Shown: one piece after another, positions 9,382 through 19,136 of the stretch | Layout of the letters: each line of letters begins with the position of its first letter | Numbering within the stretch: position 1 is the first letter of the stretch | Assembly: GCF_029689925.1 (NCBI RefSeq) | Contig: NZ_CP121445.1 | Coordinates: forward strand, 5,440,501-5,504,500 | Reading direction: 5' to 3' | Source: Anaerocolumna sp. AGMB13025 | Lineage (GTDB): Bacteria; Bacillota; Clostridia; Lachnospirales; Lachnospiraceae | DNA: 64,000 nucleotides | The notes under the pieces: generated by a model | Told to the model about the DNA's origin: nothing | The model's database searches: none | Seen by the model: only the letters and a program-made list of their open reading frames with translations | Position numbers and translations under genes: made by a program

Positions 9382-10938
9382 TTATTCCGTTACTTCCTGA
9401 ATTCGTATCGCCATATATTCAAGACTTGGAAGAGAGATATAAAATTTACCAGTATATATGCCTTTGTTATCAATTGTCATGTTCCAGGTATCTATAACCT
9501 CCACCTGATAACGCTTCTCTGGTTCAAATTCAAATTCTTTGAAGGAAGGGCGGGTATGTCCGGTGTAGAATAAGTAATATTTACCCCTATACCCTGCATG
9601 GGCTGCGGTTGCACTATTTTCTTCCCATTTCTTTATATCTGCCGGTTCTAAACCAAGTCCTGGCACCTCACATAAGATACTGTGAAGGAATTGAAGTCTT
9701 GGTGCTGACTCACCATATAAAATACCGCCTTGAGACCACCATAGCTTATCCTTTTCATTCATATAGGTTTCACCATGACCGCAGTAGCCGCCCCGAACAG
9801 CAGCCGTCCAGAATAATCGGACCATTTCCTGTGCGGTTAAGTTACCCCAGGAATAGTTGATATTTCCTTCATAACCCACTTCATCTAAGACTACCGGTTT
9901 ACCATATCGTTCCCTCCAGGCTTTGGTATTGGCTGCCGACAGATAGATTTCTGTCCTCTGGATACTGCAATGAGTAATCCAGGGTCTTGTAAAATCATAT
10001 AGTGTCTTACAGTTATGTATGGATCGGAGTCTCTGGTAAGGGTCCAGACTGCATAGGGTATCTGCGTATTCTTCCCAGTCCTTCATGGTTTTTTTCTCAC
10101 ACAGGTCATATTCATTGGCAAGAGACCACCAAACATTCCGGTATGCTGAAAATCTGGCAATAACATATTTTAAGTATAATTTAGCACTGTCCATATCCAT
10201 CTCGGAAAAACCCCATCTGTCATAAGGGTGCATCAGAATAAGGTCCGCTTCTATTCCAAGTTCCTTTAAATCTGCAATACGGTTTTCCAGGATTCGAAAA
10301 TGTTCTGGGCGAAAGGTGGTATAATCCCACTGATTCTCAGGATTAGAAGGTTTATATTCCAGAAAATTTTCTTTGGACAGGGCAGATATATCGCAGGGAA
10401 TACCTTCATAAGGATAGGTCAGAGGTTCATATAAGTTATAATCATAATGTTTTGGGAAAATACAGAACCGAATTTTATTAAAGGGACTGCTCTCTAAAGA
10501 TGCCAGGGTAGTCTTCTGCATGGAAACCGGTTGGTGGGTCCAGGCATAACAGGTTGTGCCAAGGCAGTAATAGGGGGTACCGTCTTCGTAGGTAAAATGG
10601 TATTTAGATGCAACCCGAACCGGTCCGTGATTTTCTTTTACCGCAGGTATCACCTCAAAGCTTCCGCTATAAGATTCCTCCCCAAAGGAACCTCCAATTA
10701 CATAATCATATTTTCCTTCAAAGGAAGGCATAAACCGAATACGGTAAGTTCCATCCCCATCATAAAAACCATCTACCTTTTTACACTCCTGTGCTCCGTG
10801 AAAGGTTCCAAAAATGTCATAATCCACATAAGGATTTTTATCCCTTCTTCCCTTCAAAACAAGTTCAAAGACATCCCATTTTTCAACTTTTGTTACTTTT
10901 TTGTTCTGTTCTATAACTTCACATCCTCTCTTATACAT
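9382..10938 (-). CDS. DUF5060/DUF4038 glycoside hydrolase (GH5-clan, apiosidase-like)
   Basis: This 518-residue protein has three parts: an N-terminal DUF5060 beta-domain (about 20-100), a DUF4038 TIM barrel (about 110-430) and a C-terminal DUF5605-like beta domain. NVWWSLANEYD (E276) and VVLDEVGYEG (E353) fit the acid/base and nucleophile of clan-A retaining glycosidases. DUF4038 proteins include the GH140 apiosidase of rhamnogalacturonan-II breakdown. No signal peptide is seen. The ATG is 22 nt after the GH63-like stop; its ribosome site is weak, so the true start could lie a few codons inside. Apiose is a suggestion only. Confidence 0.78.
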   Translation of the reverse strand: MYKRGCEVIEQNKKVTKVEKWDVFELVLKGRRDKNPYVDYDIFGTFHGAQECKKVDGFYDGDGTYRIRFMPSFEGKYDYVIGGSFGEESYSGSFEVIPAVKENHGPVRVASKYHFTYEDGTPYYCLGTTCYAWTHQPVSMQKTTLASLESSPFNKIRFCIFPKHYDYNLYEPLTYPYEGIPCDISALSKENFLEYKPSNPENQWDYTTFRPEHFRILENRIADLKELGIEADLILMHPYDRWGFSEMDMDSAKLYLKYVIARFSAYRNVWWSLANEYDLCEKKTMKDWEEYADTLCSLDPYQRLRSIHNCKTLYDFTRPWITHCSIQRTEIYLSAANTKAWRERYGKPVVLDEVGYEGNINYSWGNLTAQEMVRLFWTAAVRGGYCGHGETYMNEKDKLWWSQGGILYGESAPRLQFLHSILCEVPGLGLEPADIKKWEENSATAAHAGYRGKYYLFYTGHTRPSFKEFEFEPEKRYQVEVIDTWNMTIDNKGIYTGKFYISLPSLEYMAIRIQEVTE

Positions 10939-10960
10939 ATGGGAAAAGCTTTCTTCCAGA

Positions 10961-12226
10961 CTACATCGTTTCCTTCATAGGTTTCTTACCATTTAGTTCG
11001 TCAATCATATTAAGAACAAGTATATTCCAATTTATAAATCCACCGTTCATTATGGGTTCTCCGTTAAACGGATTATAGTACTCATGGAGACTGCCGGTCT
11101 TTTTAAGATCCTCACCAAGAAGCAGTAAGGTTCTCTCACAAAGCACTTTTGCTTCCTCTCTAAATCCGTAATTCATAAGTCCTCTGAATACGACGTAATT
11201 AGCCACCAGCCAAATAGGTCCCAGCCAGTTAGAAGGATTGTTGGTTACGGATAAATCAAACATTTTTTCATCTTTAGCAAGGGTTGTAAGACCATACTCA
11301 CTGTGAAAAGTATCTTCATCAAAAAGATGTTTTACCAGCTCTGCTGCCTGTTCCTTTGTGGCAAAGCCTGCCCACATAGGGATAAAACCGGACCAGACAC
11401 GGATTTTGATAGGCAGGGTCTTCCAAAAAACCCCCAGTCCCTGATGGAACCAGTCAAAGTTTCTGGTTTTAATGTCCACATCCACCGAGTAAAAGAATTT
11501 ATCACGTTTATCCCAGCATTCTTTTTGTATGGCTTCAATGAGTTGTTTTGCTTTGTACAGGTAATCTTCTGCTTTTGCTTCACTTTCACCAAGGGCAGTT
11601 AATATGTTAGCCATGGACTGTAGTTCTGTTACCATAAAACTGTTTAAGAAGATATTGGCAGTAGAAAACTTAGGCCGTCCAAAAGAGGCCGGATCATTGT
11701 CCATGCCAATCATAATATCATCACACCAGACAAAAAGACCGCTGTTTTCAGAGAAATAATTATTATAATAACAATCAAAATATTGATAGAGCTTACTCAA
11801 ATCCTCTTTTACCCAGGTATAATCCTTTATATAATCGCTAATCAGGCAGATCTGGTTACACAAAAAGGGTTTATGCATATTCATAATGATACCTTCTTTG
11901 TGCTTCATATTAAGATAAGGCTCTGTCCATTGTCCTACTTCAATCATCATGGGAATATAACCGTCTTCCAACTGGTGATCCAGGAAATTAAAGATATTTC
12001 CTTTGGCATGGGTTATAATCTGTTCCTTTTGCTCTGTGTTTTCCACACAATCCAGAAGATTAAGCAAACCGTACACCGACCAGTAAGTATCCCAATCCCA
12101 CACATTACCGTTATAAACAGAACCCGGATCGATAAACGGATATTTGATAAAACTCACCGGATTTTTTAAAACCTTAGGTATATTCTTAAGTATAAAATTT
12201 CTGATGCTTTCTTCGTAATCTTTCAT
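10961..12226 (-). CDS. GH63/trehalase-like (alpha/alpha)6 glycosidase
   Basis: This 421-residue protein has the six-hairpin toroid look of GH63/GH37-type enzymes. WDWDTYW near residue 43 and the PIWLVANYVVFRGL block in the last third match the signature regions of trehalase and YgjK/mannosylglycerate-hydrolase relatives. It is cytosolic. It is the first hydrolase gene after the transporter genes, separated from the permease by a 220-bp gap, and is followed closely by the DUF4038 gene. GGGTG lies before the ATG. The substrate cannot be deduced; an alpha-glucoside or alpha-mannoside is typical of the clan. Confidence 0.7.
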   Translation of the reverse strand: MKDYEESIRNFILKNIPKVLKNPVSFIKYPFIDPGSVYNGNVWDWDTYWSVYGLLNLLDCVENTEQKEQIITHAKGNIFNFLDHQLEDGYIPMMIEVGQWTEPYLNMKHKEGIIMNMHKPFLCNQICLISDYIKDYTWVKEDLSKLYQYFDCYYNNYFSENSGLFVWCDDIMIGMDNDPASFGRPKFSTANIFLNSFMVTELQSMANILTALGESEAKAEDYLYKAKQLIEAIQKECWDKRDKFFYSVDVDIKTRNFDWFHQGLGVFWKTLPIKIRVWSGFIPMWAGFATKEQAAELVKHLFDEDTFHSEYGLTTLAKDEKMFDLSVTNNPSNWLGPIWLVANYVVFRGLMNYGFREEAKVLCERTLLLLGEDLKKTGSLHEYYNPFNGEPIMNGGFINWNILVLNMIDELNGKKPMKETM

Positions 12227-12245
12227 TTTTCACACCCATTGCATA

Positions 12246-12267
12246 TCGCAAGTTTAATTGCGATACT
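12246..12267. promoter_or_regulatory. Inverted repeat TATCGCAA-N6-TTGCGATA
   Basis: A perfect 8-bp inverted repeat lies in the 220-bp gap between the permease and the GH63-like gene. It is the right size for an operator and could also fold as a small hairpin. The same gap holds two copies of TGGCATCCTTTCTA (about 12303 and 12401) and a longer inverted pair GGTTGAAAGAA/TTCTTTCAACC. No protein partner can be assigned. Confidence 0.4.
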
Positions 12268-12449
12268 GCCACAAAAATAACTGGTTGAAAGAATCATAAT
12301 GTGGCATCCTTTCTACTCTTTTATTTTCTTTCAACCTTCACCCTTGTGTACCTATAACCTTTCGGTACCGCCTTAATAAACAGATTAAATGAATCTGATC
12401 TGGCATCCTTTCTATCTATTTTTACTATTTATTTAAAAACCTGATGCAA

Positions 12450-13289
12450 TCAGCCTTTTACCGCACCGGCGGTCATTCCTTCGATTACTGCTTTATTTAA
12501 AATCATATATAATATCAACATAGGTATTACACTCATAGACACAGACGCAAAGATAGCTCCCCAGTTTTTAGAACCGAATTCATCCTGAAAATACAGTAGT
12601 CCGGTCTGTATGGTCTTTAACTTGGTGTCATTGATAAAGGTCATGGAAAACAAAAGATCATTCCATTTAAAGAAAAACTGCAATACCAGTACGGTTACAA
12701 TTGCATTCTTCATAAGAGGAACTACTACTTCCCACATCAGTCTGTATATACCACAGCCATCTACAACTGCGGCTTCTAATATCTCATCCGGCAAGGACCT
12801 TAAGAAGCCGGTTACCAGGTAAATGGATAACGACAGCCCAAAAGCAATATAGGCAAGGATTAAACTGGTTCTGGTATTGATTAAATGTAGTTTATTATAA
12901 ATCTGAAACAATGGAATTAATGCCGTAGCAATGGGAACCATAATGCCGATACCAAAATACTTGGCCACTTTATCTTTATATTTCCAGTCCATCTTAGTAA
13001 CTGCAAACCCAACGGTTACTGCAAAGAATACGATAAATACCAGTGCTGCCAGAGTATTGATTAAACTGTTCTTAAAAAATACTGCCATATTACCTCTTGT
13101 CCAGGCATCTATGTAGTTCTTAACATAAAAACCGTCATTTAAGGCATAAGCCGGTTTGTTTACAAATTCCGCAGGCTGTTTAAAGGATGCGGTGACCATC
13201 CAGAAGATAGGATAGACTTCAAGTATGACTAACCCAAGGGTAAGCAGGGCAATCAGGAATGGTTTTACTCTAAATTTACTTTGTTTCAC
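12450..13289 (-). CDS. Carbohydrate ABC transporter permease (MalG type)
   Basis: This 279-residue membrane protein has about six transmembrane helices and the EAA loop typical of binding-protein-dependent permeases (LPDEILEAAVVDGCGIYRLMWEVVVPLM). The C-terminal end, VIEGMTAGAVKG, is the standard ending of the CUT1 MalG-type partner. The start is GTG after AAGGAGGAG. It lies 17 nt downstream of the other permease and forms one transporter with it and the lipoprotein upstream. No ATPase gene is present; CUT1 systems of this class commonly share an MsmX-type ATPase encoded elsewhere. Confidence 0.94.
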   Translation of the reverse strand: MKQSKFRVKPFLIALLTLGLVILEVYPIFWMVTASFKQPAEFVNKPAYALNDGFYVKNYIDAWTRGNMAVFFKNSLINTLAALVFIVFFAVTVGFAVTKMDWKYKDKVAKYFGIGIMVPIATALIPLFQIYNKLHLINTRTSLILAYIAFGLSLSIYLVTGFLRSLPDEILEAAVVDGCGIYRLMWEVVVPLMKNAIVTVLVLQFFFKWNDLLFSMTFINDTKLKTIQTGLLYFQDEFGSKNWGAIFASVSMSVIPMLILYMILNKAVIEGMTAGAVKG

Positions 13290-13306
13290 GGTCTGTCTCC
13301 TCCTTC

Positions 13307-14185
13307 TTAATCTTTTTTATCAAAACGGTTAATTACTGCCGAACCCATAATACACAGCAGGAAAATAAATACTGCTATAACACTTCCGTAACCCACTTTT
13401 CCGTAGGTAAAGGATACATTATACATATACATGGAAAGGGATCTGGTTGCGTTACCGGGTCCACCCTTAGTCAGTGCCAGAGCGGATTCAAACATTTTAA
13501 CGGTTCCGGTAAAACTAAATACCAGGCAGGTAATGATAATGGGACGAAGCAGGGGAGCTAATATTCTTTTAAATAATTGTATAGCATTACAGCCGTCAAT
13601 TTTTGCTGCTTCAATTACTTCCCCGGGTACATCAAGGAGCGCACCATAAAAAATAACCGAATAAAATCCCATAGCAACCCAAATATCCATAGCACTTAAA
13701 GCTCCTAAGGCCGTAGAAGCCTGACCAATCCAGGGCTGTACCAGGTTTTTTAGTCCAAGGTTTGACAGTATACTGTTTAATAAGCCGTAATTTGGCTGGA
13801 TTTCATAGATTTTTACAAAAAGCTGACCCACAGCCACTGTCGGAAGTACCACCGGGAAAAATACCAGGGTTCTTACCACATTTTTAAAGTTTTTTAACCA
13901 GAATCTGAAAAACAGTGCCAGACAGAGCCCAAGTCCAACCTGTCCTGCCATTACGATTCCGATATATTTTAAGTTAACGATTAATGCATCTATAAAGTTC
14001 TTATCCGTAAATAATCTTTTATAATTATTTAGACCGGCAAATCTCCATTTTAACCCCGGTGATCCTTCAAACAGTGAATAGTATACAGACCAAACAACCG
14101 GTAAAATTACTATGACTGTATATAAGATCAATGCCGGTATAACAAATAATGCAATGGCTTTTTTGTTACCTAATACTCTCTTCAT
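13307..14185 (-). CDS. Carbohydrate ABC transporter permease (MalF/UgpA type)
   Basis: This 292-residue membrane protein has six predicted helices and an EAA loop (VPGEVIEAAKIDGCNAIQLFKRILAPLL). The N-terminus with a cytosolic MKRVLGNKK and an IALFVIPALILYTVIVILP helix fits CUT1 first permeases. I used the ATG at 14185, where homologues usually begin; the upstream in-frame extension to 14251 is rich in Cys and His and looks like leader sequence. The ribosome site is modest (GGGTAGAGG). It pairs with the downstream permease and the upstream lipoprotein gene to import an oligosaccharide. Confidence 0.92.
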   Translation of the reverse strand: MKRVLGNKKAIALFVIPALILYTVIVILPVVWSVYYSLFEGSPGLKWRFAGLNNYKRLFTDKNFIDALIVNLKYIGIVMAGQVGLGLCLALFFRFWLKNFKNVVRTLVFFPVVLPTVAVGQLFVKIYEIQPNYGLLNSILSNLGLKNLVQPWIGQASTALGALSAMDIWVAMGFYSVIFYGALLDVPGEVIEAAKIDGCNAIQLFKRILAPLLRPIIITCLVFSFTGTVKMFESALALTKGGPGNATRSLSMYMYNVSFTYGKVGYGSVIAVFIFLLCIMGSAVINRFDKKD

Positions 14186-14697
14186 TCCTCTACCCACTTT
14201 TCTGCAATGAACCTGCATATTTTTATGACCGCATGTTTTAAAAGGCTGCATATTTTTTAACAGTTTATTTTAACAGCATATTTAACAGCGTTTTTTCATC
14301 AGCATTTTTTAACTGCATTTTTTAACAGCATTTTTTAACTGCATTTTTTTAACAGCATTTTTTTAACAGCATTTTTTTAACAGCATTTCTTCAAAATGAA
14401 TGTTTTTTAACTAAATGTTTTAAACTGAGGTTTTAACTGGAAGTTCATAAATTGAATATTTCTATTAAATTTCTTTTATAAATCCACGTTTAAAACCATG
14501 AGCATTTGCTAATTATTTCCTTATATTTGGACATAATTAGGGCTGTCGCAAAATAATAGATTTTATTGACTTTGAAGGACTTAAAACTCCTTACACCCCG
14601 CCTGACCGGATTTGAAATAAGTAATCTATCTCTACTTCCCAGACATATTCAATAAATTATATGTAACTGCAACAGCCCTTCCTTTAATCCCTATAAA
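14186..14697. other. 512-bp gap with a short tandem array and a MITE-like element
   Basis: No gene is seen here. From about 14249 to 14389 runs a simple array of a 13-14 bp unit close to AACAGCATTTTTT, about nine copies. Then comes an A/T-rich stretch and, at 14539-14679, an element with terminal inverted repeats (listed separately). On the transcribed strand the gap separates the lipoprotein gene from the permeases, so RNA structure here could let the lipoprotein be made in excess over the membrane parts. Confidence 0.6.
14539..14679. mobile_element. 141-bp MITE-like element with 12-bp inverted ends
   Basis: The left end AGGGCTGTCGCA and the right end TGCAACAGCCCT are inverted copies with one mismatch. 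GGGCTGTYGCA resembles the ends of transposons common in clostridia. The interior has no coding capacity. I see no convincing target-site duplication at the edges. It could instead be a long-range RNA stem after the lipoprotein gene, whose stop is 19 nt away. Confidence 0.5.
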
Positions 14698-16068
14698 TTA
14701 CTTACTTCCGTCATATGCATCCTGAATGGACTGCATGTATTCCTGAGGAGTTGTATCTCCGTTAATGAGTGTCTGTACATTATCCTGAGCAACTGTTGAG
14801 GTTTCACTGTTCATTGCTGCTTCAAACCAGGTGCTTGCTTTTGTTACTTTTGCAAGTTCATCAGCGACAACCTTGGAGTATGGACTTAAATCACCTGCAA
14901 CATCATATTTATAGCCCTTTACAGCACCAAACTGAGTCATTGCTTCATTTCCGATATTCTCCACCATGTATTTTAGCCAGCCTGCTGTTCCCTCGTCATA
15001 TTTGCTCTTATCAAGTGCAAGGATGTTACCGCAGTTCATGGAGTATTCTGTAATTGTACCCTTCGTTTCGTCTACCACTGGAATATTAAAGAATCCGATT
15101 CCGTCTGCTCCTGCGGGATTGGTATCTGCGGTAAGGGCTTCCGTAAACCAGCTGCCGTTATAGAATATGGCTGCTTTGCCGGATAATAACATATTGCCTG
15201 CGGTGTTCTGATCAACTGTCGTGATACCTTCACCAAAATATCCCTTAATAGCCAGGTCCTGAATCTTCTGGGCTGCGGTTACATAACCAGGATCCGTATA
15301 GTTTGCCTCTCCGTTGGCCGCTTTCTTCATCGCATCCACGCCCATGCTTCTCATTACATATGCATTAATCAGACGGGTAACCGGCCATTTATCAGCACCG
15401 CCTGCTGTAAGGGGCTGGATTCCTGCTGCCTGCAATTTAGCACAGGCGGCTTCAAACTCGTCCCAGGTAGCCGGAACTTCCACTCCTGCCTGCTCAAAAA
15501 GTGCTTTGTTATACCAGAAGCCTTCAACATTCATACCAAGAGGCAAGTCGTATAACTGGTCGGTACCGGATAAGGTTTTTAATAAGGATACCGCACCTTC
15601 ATCCAGCATATCTGCCACACCTAAATCCTCCAGTGCCTGACCAACGTCTAAGAGCTTACCTGCCTCAATTAATTCCACTATCGGTTTACCGGATTCATAC
15701 ACGAATACATCCGGCAGGTCATCAGAGGCTACCAGGGTTGCTATTTTTTGTTTTAGATTATCCGATGCCACTAATTCGAATTCATATTCAAACTTAGGAT
15801 TTACTTCATTAATATATCTCTTGGTTAAATCTGTTATTAATTTACCATTATCTTTGTCTTCAGCCCAAATAGATAAAATTTTGATTTTTTTAGCTATCTG
15901 TGTGTCATCCCCTGATGCTGCATTAGCAGAATCGGTGGTTTCTGCTGCCGAATCTGTTTTTCCTGGATCTGTATTACTTGTGGATGTCTCCGTCTTTTTT
16001 CCGCAGCCTGTAAGTAATACTGCAAGCATCGATATCATTACTACTATTGACAATAAACGTTTTTTCAT
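14698..16068 (-). CDS. Sugar-binding lipoprotein of an ABC transporter
   Basis: This 456-residue extracellular solute-binding protein (family 1) has a lipoprotein signal: MKKR, a hydrophobic stretch, then LLTGC with the lipidated Cys at residue 22. A Ser/Thr/Asp-rich linker follows before the two-lobed binding domain. Typical features are FVYESGKPIVELIEAGKLLDV near the hinge and AAIFYNGSWF in the C-terminal lobe. It is anchored on the outside of the membrane and hands the sugar to the two permeases encoded downstream. AGGGGGT precedes the ATG. The YesM/YesN pair just upstream is the expected activator. The ligand is not predictable. Confidence 0.95.
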   Translation of the reverse strand: MKKRLLSIVVMISMLAVLLTGCGKKTETSTSNTDPGKTDSAAETTDSANAASGDDTQIAKKIKILSIWAEDKDNGKLITDLTKRYINEVNPKFEYEFELVASDNLKQKIATLVASDDLPDVFVYESGKPIVELIEAGKLLDVGQALEDLGVADMLDEGAVSLLKTLSGTDQLYDLPLGMNVEGFWYNKALFEQAGVEVPATWDEFEAACAKLQAAGIQPLTAGGADKWPVTRLINAYVMRSMGVDAMKKAANGEANYTDPGYVTAAQKIQDLAIKGYFGEGITTVDQNTAGNMLLSGKAAIFYNGSWFTEALTADTNPAGADGIGFFNIPVVDETKGTITEYSMNCGNILALDKSKYDEGTAGWLKYMVENIGNEAMTQFGAVKGYKYDVAGDLSPYSKVVADELAKVTKASTWFEAAMNSETSTVAQDNVQTLINGDTTPQEYMQSIQDAYDGSK

Positions 16069-16118
16069 TTTGGACCCCCTGTGTTGTAAAATCCTTCTTC
16101 GTAGTTTTTTGTTTATTA

Positions 16119-16124
16119 ATTATA
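16119..16124 (-). promoter_or_regulatory. Possible -10 box (TATAAT) of the lipoprotein/transporter operon
   Basis: On the minus strand a TATAAT lies about 50 nt before the lipoprotein start, with no good -35 box at the right distance. AATTCCGGAAGATT sits where a -35 would be. A weak -35 with a nearby inverted motif suits a promoter that needs an activator, here plausibly the YesN-type regulator encoded next door. Confidence 0.4.
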
Positions 16125-16243
16125 GAATCTTCCGGAATTTTTTCTATACATATACAATATCACACATGTTATTTGTTTTTTAGTCTATGATTTCTTGTAA
16201 ATTGTATAATTTTTTTAGGTTTTGCTCATATCTATTGCATTTT

Positions 16244-17308
16244 TTATTTTTTTCTTACACTTCCTTTGAACTCATTCGGCTTTTGCCCTATGTTTTTCTT
16301 AAATATGCTGCAAAAATAATGATAGTCATTATAGCCCACCAATTCGCTTACCTCCATAACCTTATGTCCATCCAGCAGCAGCTCCTTGGCATGAGTTAAA
16401 CGTACTTGGGTCAAATATTTTATATAGGACATTCCGACTTCATCCTTAAATAAAACACTTAAATACGCTGGATTCATAGAAACCATATCCGCTAGTTCAT
16501 TGAGTCCGATGTCCTTGTTATAATGGAGCTTTATATAGTCTAATAACTGGATAATAATTCTGTGGCTGCTGCCGGATTTACTGGCGTCAATCCGTTCTGC
16601 TACCCGGTCAATAATCCCCTTTACGTACCCTTTGATTTCCTCCCAGTTACTTAATACTTCAATGTCTTTATAAGAGACCAGATTCTCCCTTTCGTACTGC
16701 TTTTTCTGTTCTGAAAATACTCCCAGGGCAACGCACAGGAATTTAAAAGATTCATTTTTATATTCCTCTATGGTATTATTCTGGTTTTTAATATCCTCCA
16801 TTATGTTTTCTGTCAGCAATCTTACGTTATCAGCTTCTTCTCTGATAATACTGTGGATTAAGAGGTCAATATGTGTATTTATTGCCTGCTTCTTTCGTTC
16901 TGTATCCTGTCTTTCAATATTTGTCTGCTCCAGGTTTTCAAATTCTTTCTCTAGAGTCCTTAGAACTTCTGTTAACTTCTCCATTGTAATAGGCTTATCA
17001 ATATAACCTTTCACCCCAAGGGTCAAGGCTCTTCTGGCATATTCAAACTCATTGTAGCCACTGATTACTACAAACGCCGTATCCGGCAGGAATTCCTTTG
17101 CCTCTTCAATTAAGGACAAACCATCCAGCCCCGGAATACGGATATCTGTAATTACAAGATCCGGTCTGGTATTTCGTACCACTTCAAGGGCTGCAATACC
17201 GTCATAAGCAAACCCTACCACCTCAAAATCCAGTTTCATCCTGGCAATCATGGCTTTAATGCCTTCCACTACAATAAATTCGTCATCGATTACTACCATC
17301 TTATACAT
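16244..17308 (-). CDS. YesN-type response regulator with AraC DNA-binding domain
   Basis: This 354-residue protein has an N-terminal receiver domain (acidic pair D8-D9, phosphoacceptor D55 in VITDIRIPG), a middle linker of about 130 residues, and a C-terminal AraC-type double helix-turn-helix (about 255-350, with LNELADMVSMNPAYLSVLFK and VGYNDYHYFCSIFKK). Such proteins activate sugar-uptake operons. It lies 12 nt downstream of the sensor kinase gene and reads toward the transporter genes, its likely targets. AGGGGGT precedes the ATG; a second ATG three codons later is also possible. Confidence 0.95.
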   Translation of the reverse strand: MYKMVVIDDEFIVVEGIKAMIARMKLDFEVVGFAYDGIAALEVVRNTRPDLVITDIRIPGLDGLSLIEEAKEFLPDTAFVVISGYNEFEYARRALTLGVKGYIDKPITMEKLTEVLRTLEKEFENLEQTNIERQDTERKKQAINTHIDLLIHSIIREEADNVRLLTENIMEDIKNQNNTIEEYKNESFKFLCVALGVFSEQKKQYERENLVSYKDIEVLSNWEEIKGYVKGIIDRVAERIDASKSGSSHRIIIQLLDYIKLHYNKDIGLNELADMVSMNPAYLSVLFKDEVGMSYIKYLTQVRLTHAKELLLDGHKVMEVSELVGYNDYHYFCSIFKKNIGQKPNEFKGSVRKK

Positions 17309-17320
17309 GACATTTACCCC

Positions 17321-19033
17321 CTAACTTCTTGCTTGTACAACAATAGTGACCGTTGTACCCACATATGGTTCACTCGCAAATGAAACTCCATACTCTTCAC
17401 CATAGAGCAATTTAATCCTCTCCTTTACATTCTTTACCCCATACCCGTTATCCAGAACGGAAAGGTCTGCAATGCCGACTCCGTTATCTTTAATGGTAAA
17501 ATATAAGTTGCCGTCTTTTTCGTGTCCCTCTATCTTTATATATCCCTTACCAATTTTGGCTTCCAGTCCGTGATACATAGCATTTTCCACAAAGGGCTGC
17601 AGGATAAAGGTTATAATTTTATAATCCTTCACACGATCCAGGTCAAGAAATAATTCGAACCGGTTGTTATAACGCATATTCTGTATGGTCATGTATTCTT
17701 TAATCCGGTTGATTTCATCTCCTACCGTTATGAATTTATCCCCTTTATTAAGGCTTAACTTAAAGGTATTTGATAGGGCTAGCACCATTTTGGCAATATC
17801 GTCATCCTGCTTGATAATTGCCATAAAGTAAAGGGAATCCAGGGTATTATATAAAAAATGGGGATTAATCTGTGCCTGGAGCAGTAATAGTTCCGCTTCC
17901 CGTTCATTTAACTGGGCATTTAAAAGCCGTTCTCTCAGTTCCAGATTGTTGTTGACCATCTCTTTGAATTTATTACCAAGTTCACCAAGCTCACTATTGT
18001 CAAATTCCTCTTCAATATGACGGCTGCCTTCACCAACGGATTCAATGGTTTTTTCCAGGATATTAAGAGGTTTGCTAATCTGGTTGGATATAATTCTGGA
18101 TATGTAAATACTCAAACTAATCAGTACAATGACAGCAATTAAGGTAATGCCCCCGATATAGGCACTATCCCGTTTTAACTCACTCTTTTCTATTACATTA
18201 ACTGCCATCCAGCCGGTAGACTCATTAAGATAGCTGCTGAATAAGTACCGACCTTTTGTCTCTTTATTTAAATAGTCCTTTAATATCACGCTCTTAGCAG
18301 ACTGATCCCCATTAAAATAAACGCTGGGATATCTACTTTTCTTATCAATTATCATATACCGGTTCGTGCTATATCCTTCCTTTAGGGTTCCAAAGGCTTT
18401 ATCCAAAAGCTTTTTGCTGATGTTAACCACCATAAAACCCATGGACTGTCTGGTCCTTGGATTAATCAGGTTTTTCACATAGGAGATTGTATCCCCCTCC
18501 TGATCTGGTATTAATGCGTTATATCCATAAAAAACTTCTTTTCCCTTAGCCTTTCTGGCCTGTTCGACCCAGTCCTCATTTAAGAAATTGTCTTTTGAAT
18601 AATAACGATAATAGCCGCTTGGAATACTGCGTTTGGAATAAAACAATACATTACCGTATTCATTTATAATAGCAATACCATCAATTAATGGGTCATGGGA
18701 TACAATATCACTTATGGTACGGTTAATAGTCAGACTATTAATACTGGAAAAATATCTGCTATTCCTTTTGTTATCTTCACTGGTCAGGGCTTTTTTAAAG
18801 GAATCATTGGTCAGTACGCTTCTTCCCAGTTCTATGATAGATTTAAGCTGAATATCAATAATATTACTTGAAACCTGTAAATTATAGGTATGGGAATTTT
18901 TATAATTATTCTCAATAGTAACTTTGGAGAAGTTATAAATCGTTACCCCTAATATAGAACAAGACAACAGCGTTCCTATTATCATAGCCAGTAAGATCTG
19001 ATCCTTTATCTTCATTTTCTTTAAAAAATTCAT
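17321..19033 (-). CDS. YesM-type sensor histidine kinase
   Basis: This 570-residue membrane kinase has one helix near residues 13-35, an extracellular sensing domain (about 40-285), a second helix (about 292-312), a HAMP-like linker and a His_kinase/HATPase module. The phosphorylated histidine is in LLQAQINPHFLYNTLD (H392). The ATP-binding site includes FVENAMYHGLE and KDNGVGI. It senses an extracellular sugar signal and phosphorylates the adjacent AraC-type regulator. Its gene starts with ATG after AAAAGGAG. Confidence 0.95.
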   Translation of the reverse strand: MNFLKKMKIKDQILLAMIIGTLLSCSILGVTIYNFSKVTIENNYKNSHTYNLQVSSNIIDIQLKSIIELGRSVLTNDSFKKALTSEDNKRNSRYFSSINSLTINRTISDIVSHDPLIDGIAIINEYGNVLFYSKRSIPSGYYRYYSKDNFLNEDWVEQARKAKGKEVFYGYNALIPDQEGDTISYVKNLINPRTRQSMGFMVVNISKKLLDKAFGTLKEGYSTNRYMIIDKKSRYPSVYFNGDQSAKSVILKDYLNKETKGRYLFSSYLNESTGWMAVNVIEKSELKRDSAYIGGITLIAVIVLISLSIYISRIISNQISKPLNILEKTIESVGEGSRHIEEEFDNSELGELGNKFKEMVNNNLELRERLLNAQLNEREAELLLLQAQINPHFLYNTLDSLYFMAIIKQDDDIAKMVLALSNTFKLSLNKGDKFITVGDEINRIKEYMTIQNMRYNNRFELFLDLDRVKDYKIITFILQPFVENAMYHGLEAKIGKGYIKIEGHEKDGNLYFTIKDNGVGIADLSVLDNGYGVKNVKERIKLLYGEEYGVSFASEPYVGTTVTIVVQARS

Positions 19034-19136
19034 TGTGCCGCACTCCTTTTGTTTAAATGGAAAATGAATAACATCATTATCTGCCAGTCAGATTGATACA
19101 CCTTTCTTTCATGGTTTTGCTGTACCAACAGTCCTA

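Noticed and set aside
10531..10980. 149-codon plus-strand frame
   Set aside because: It lies opposite the DUF4038 gene, its composition is not protein-like and it has no ribosome site.
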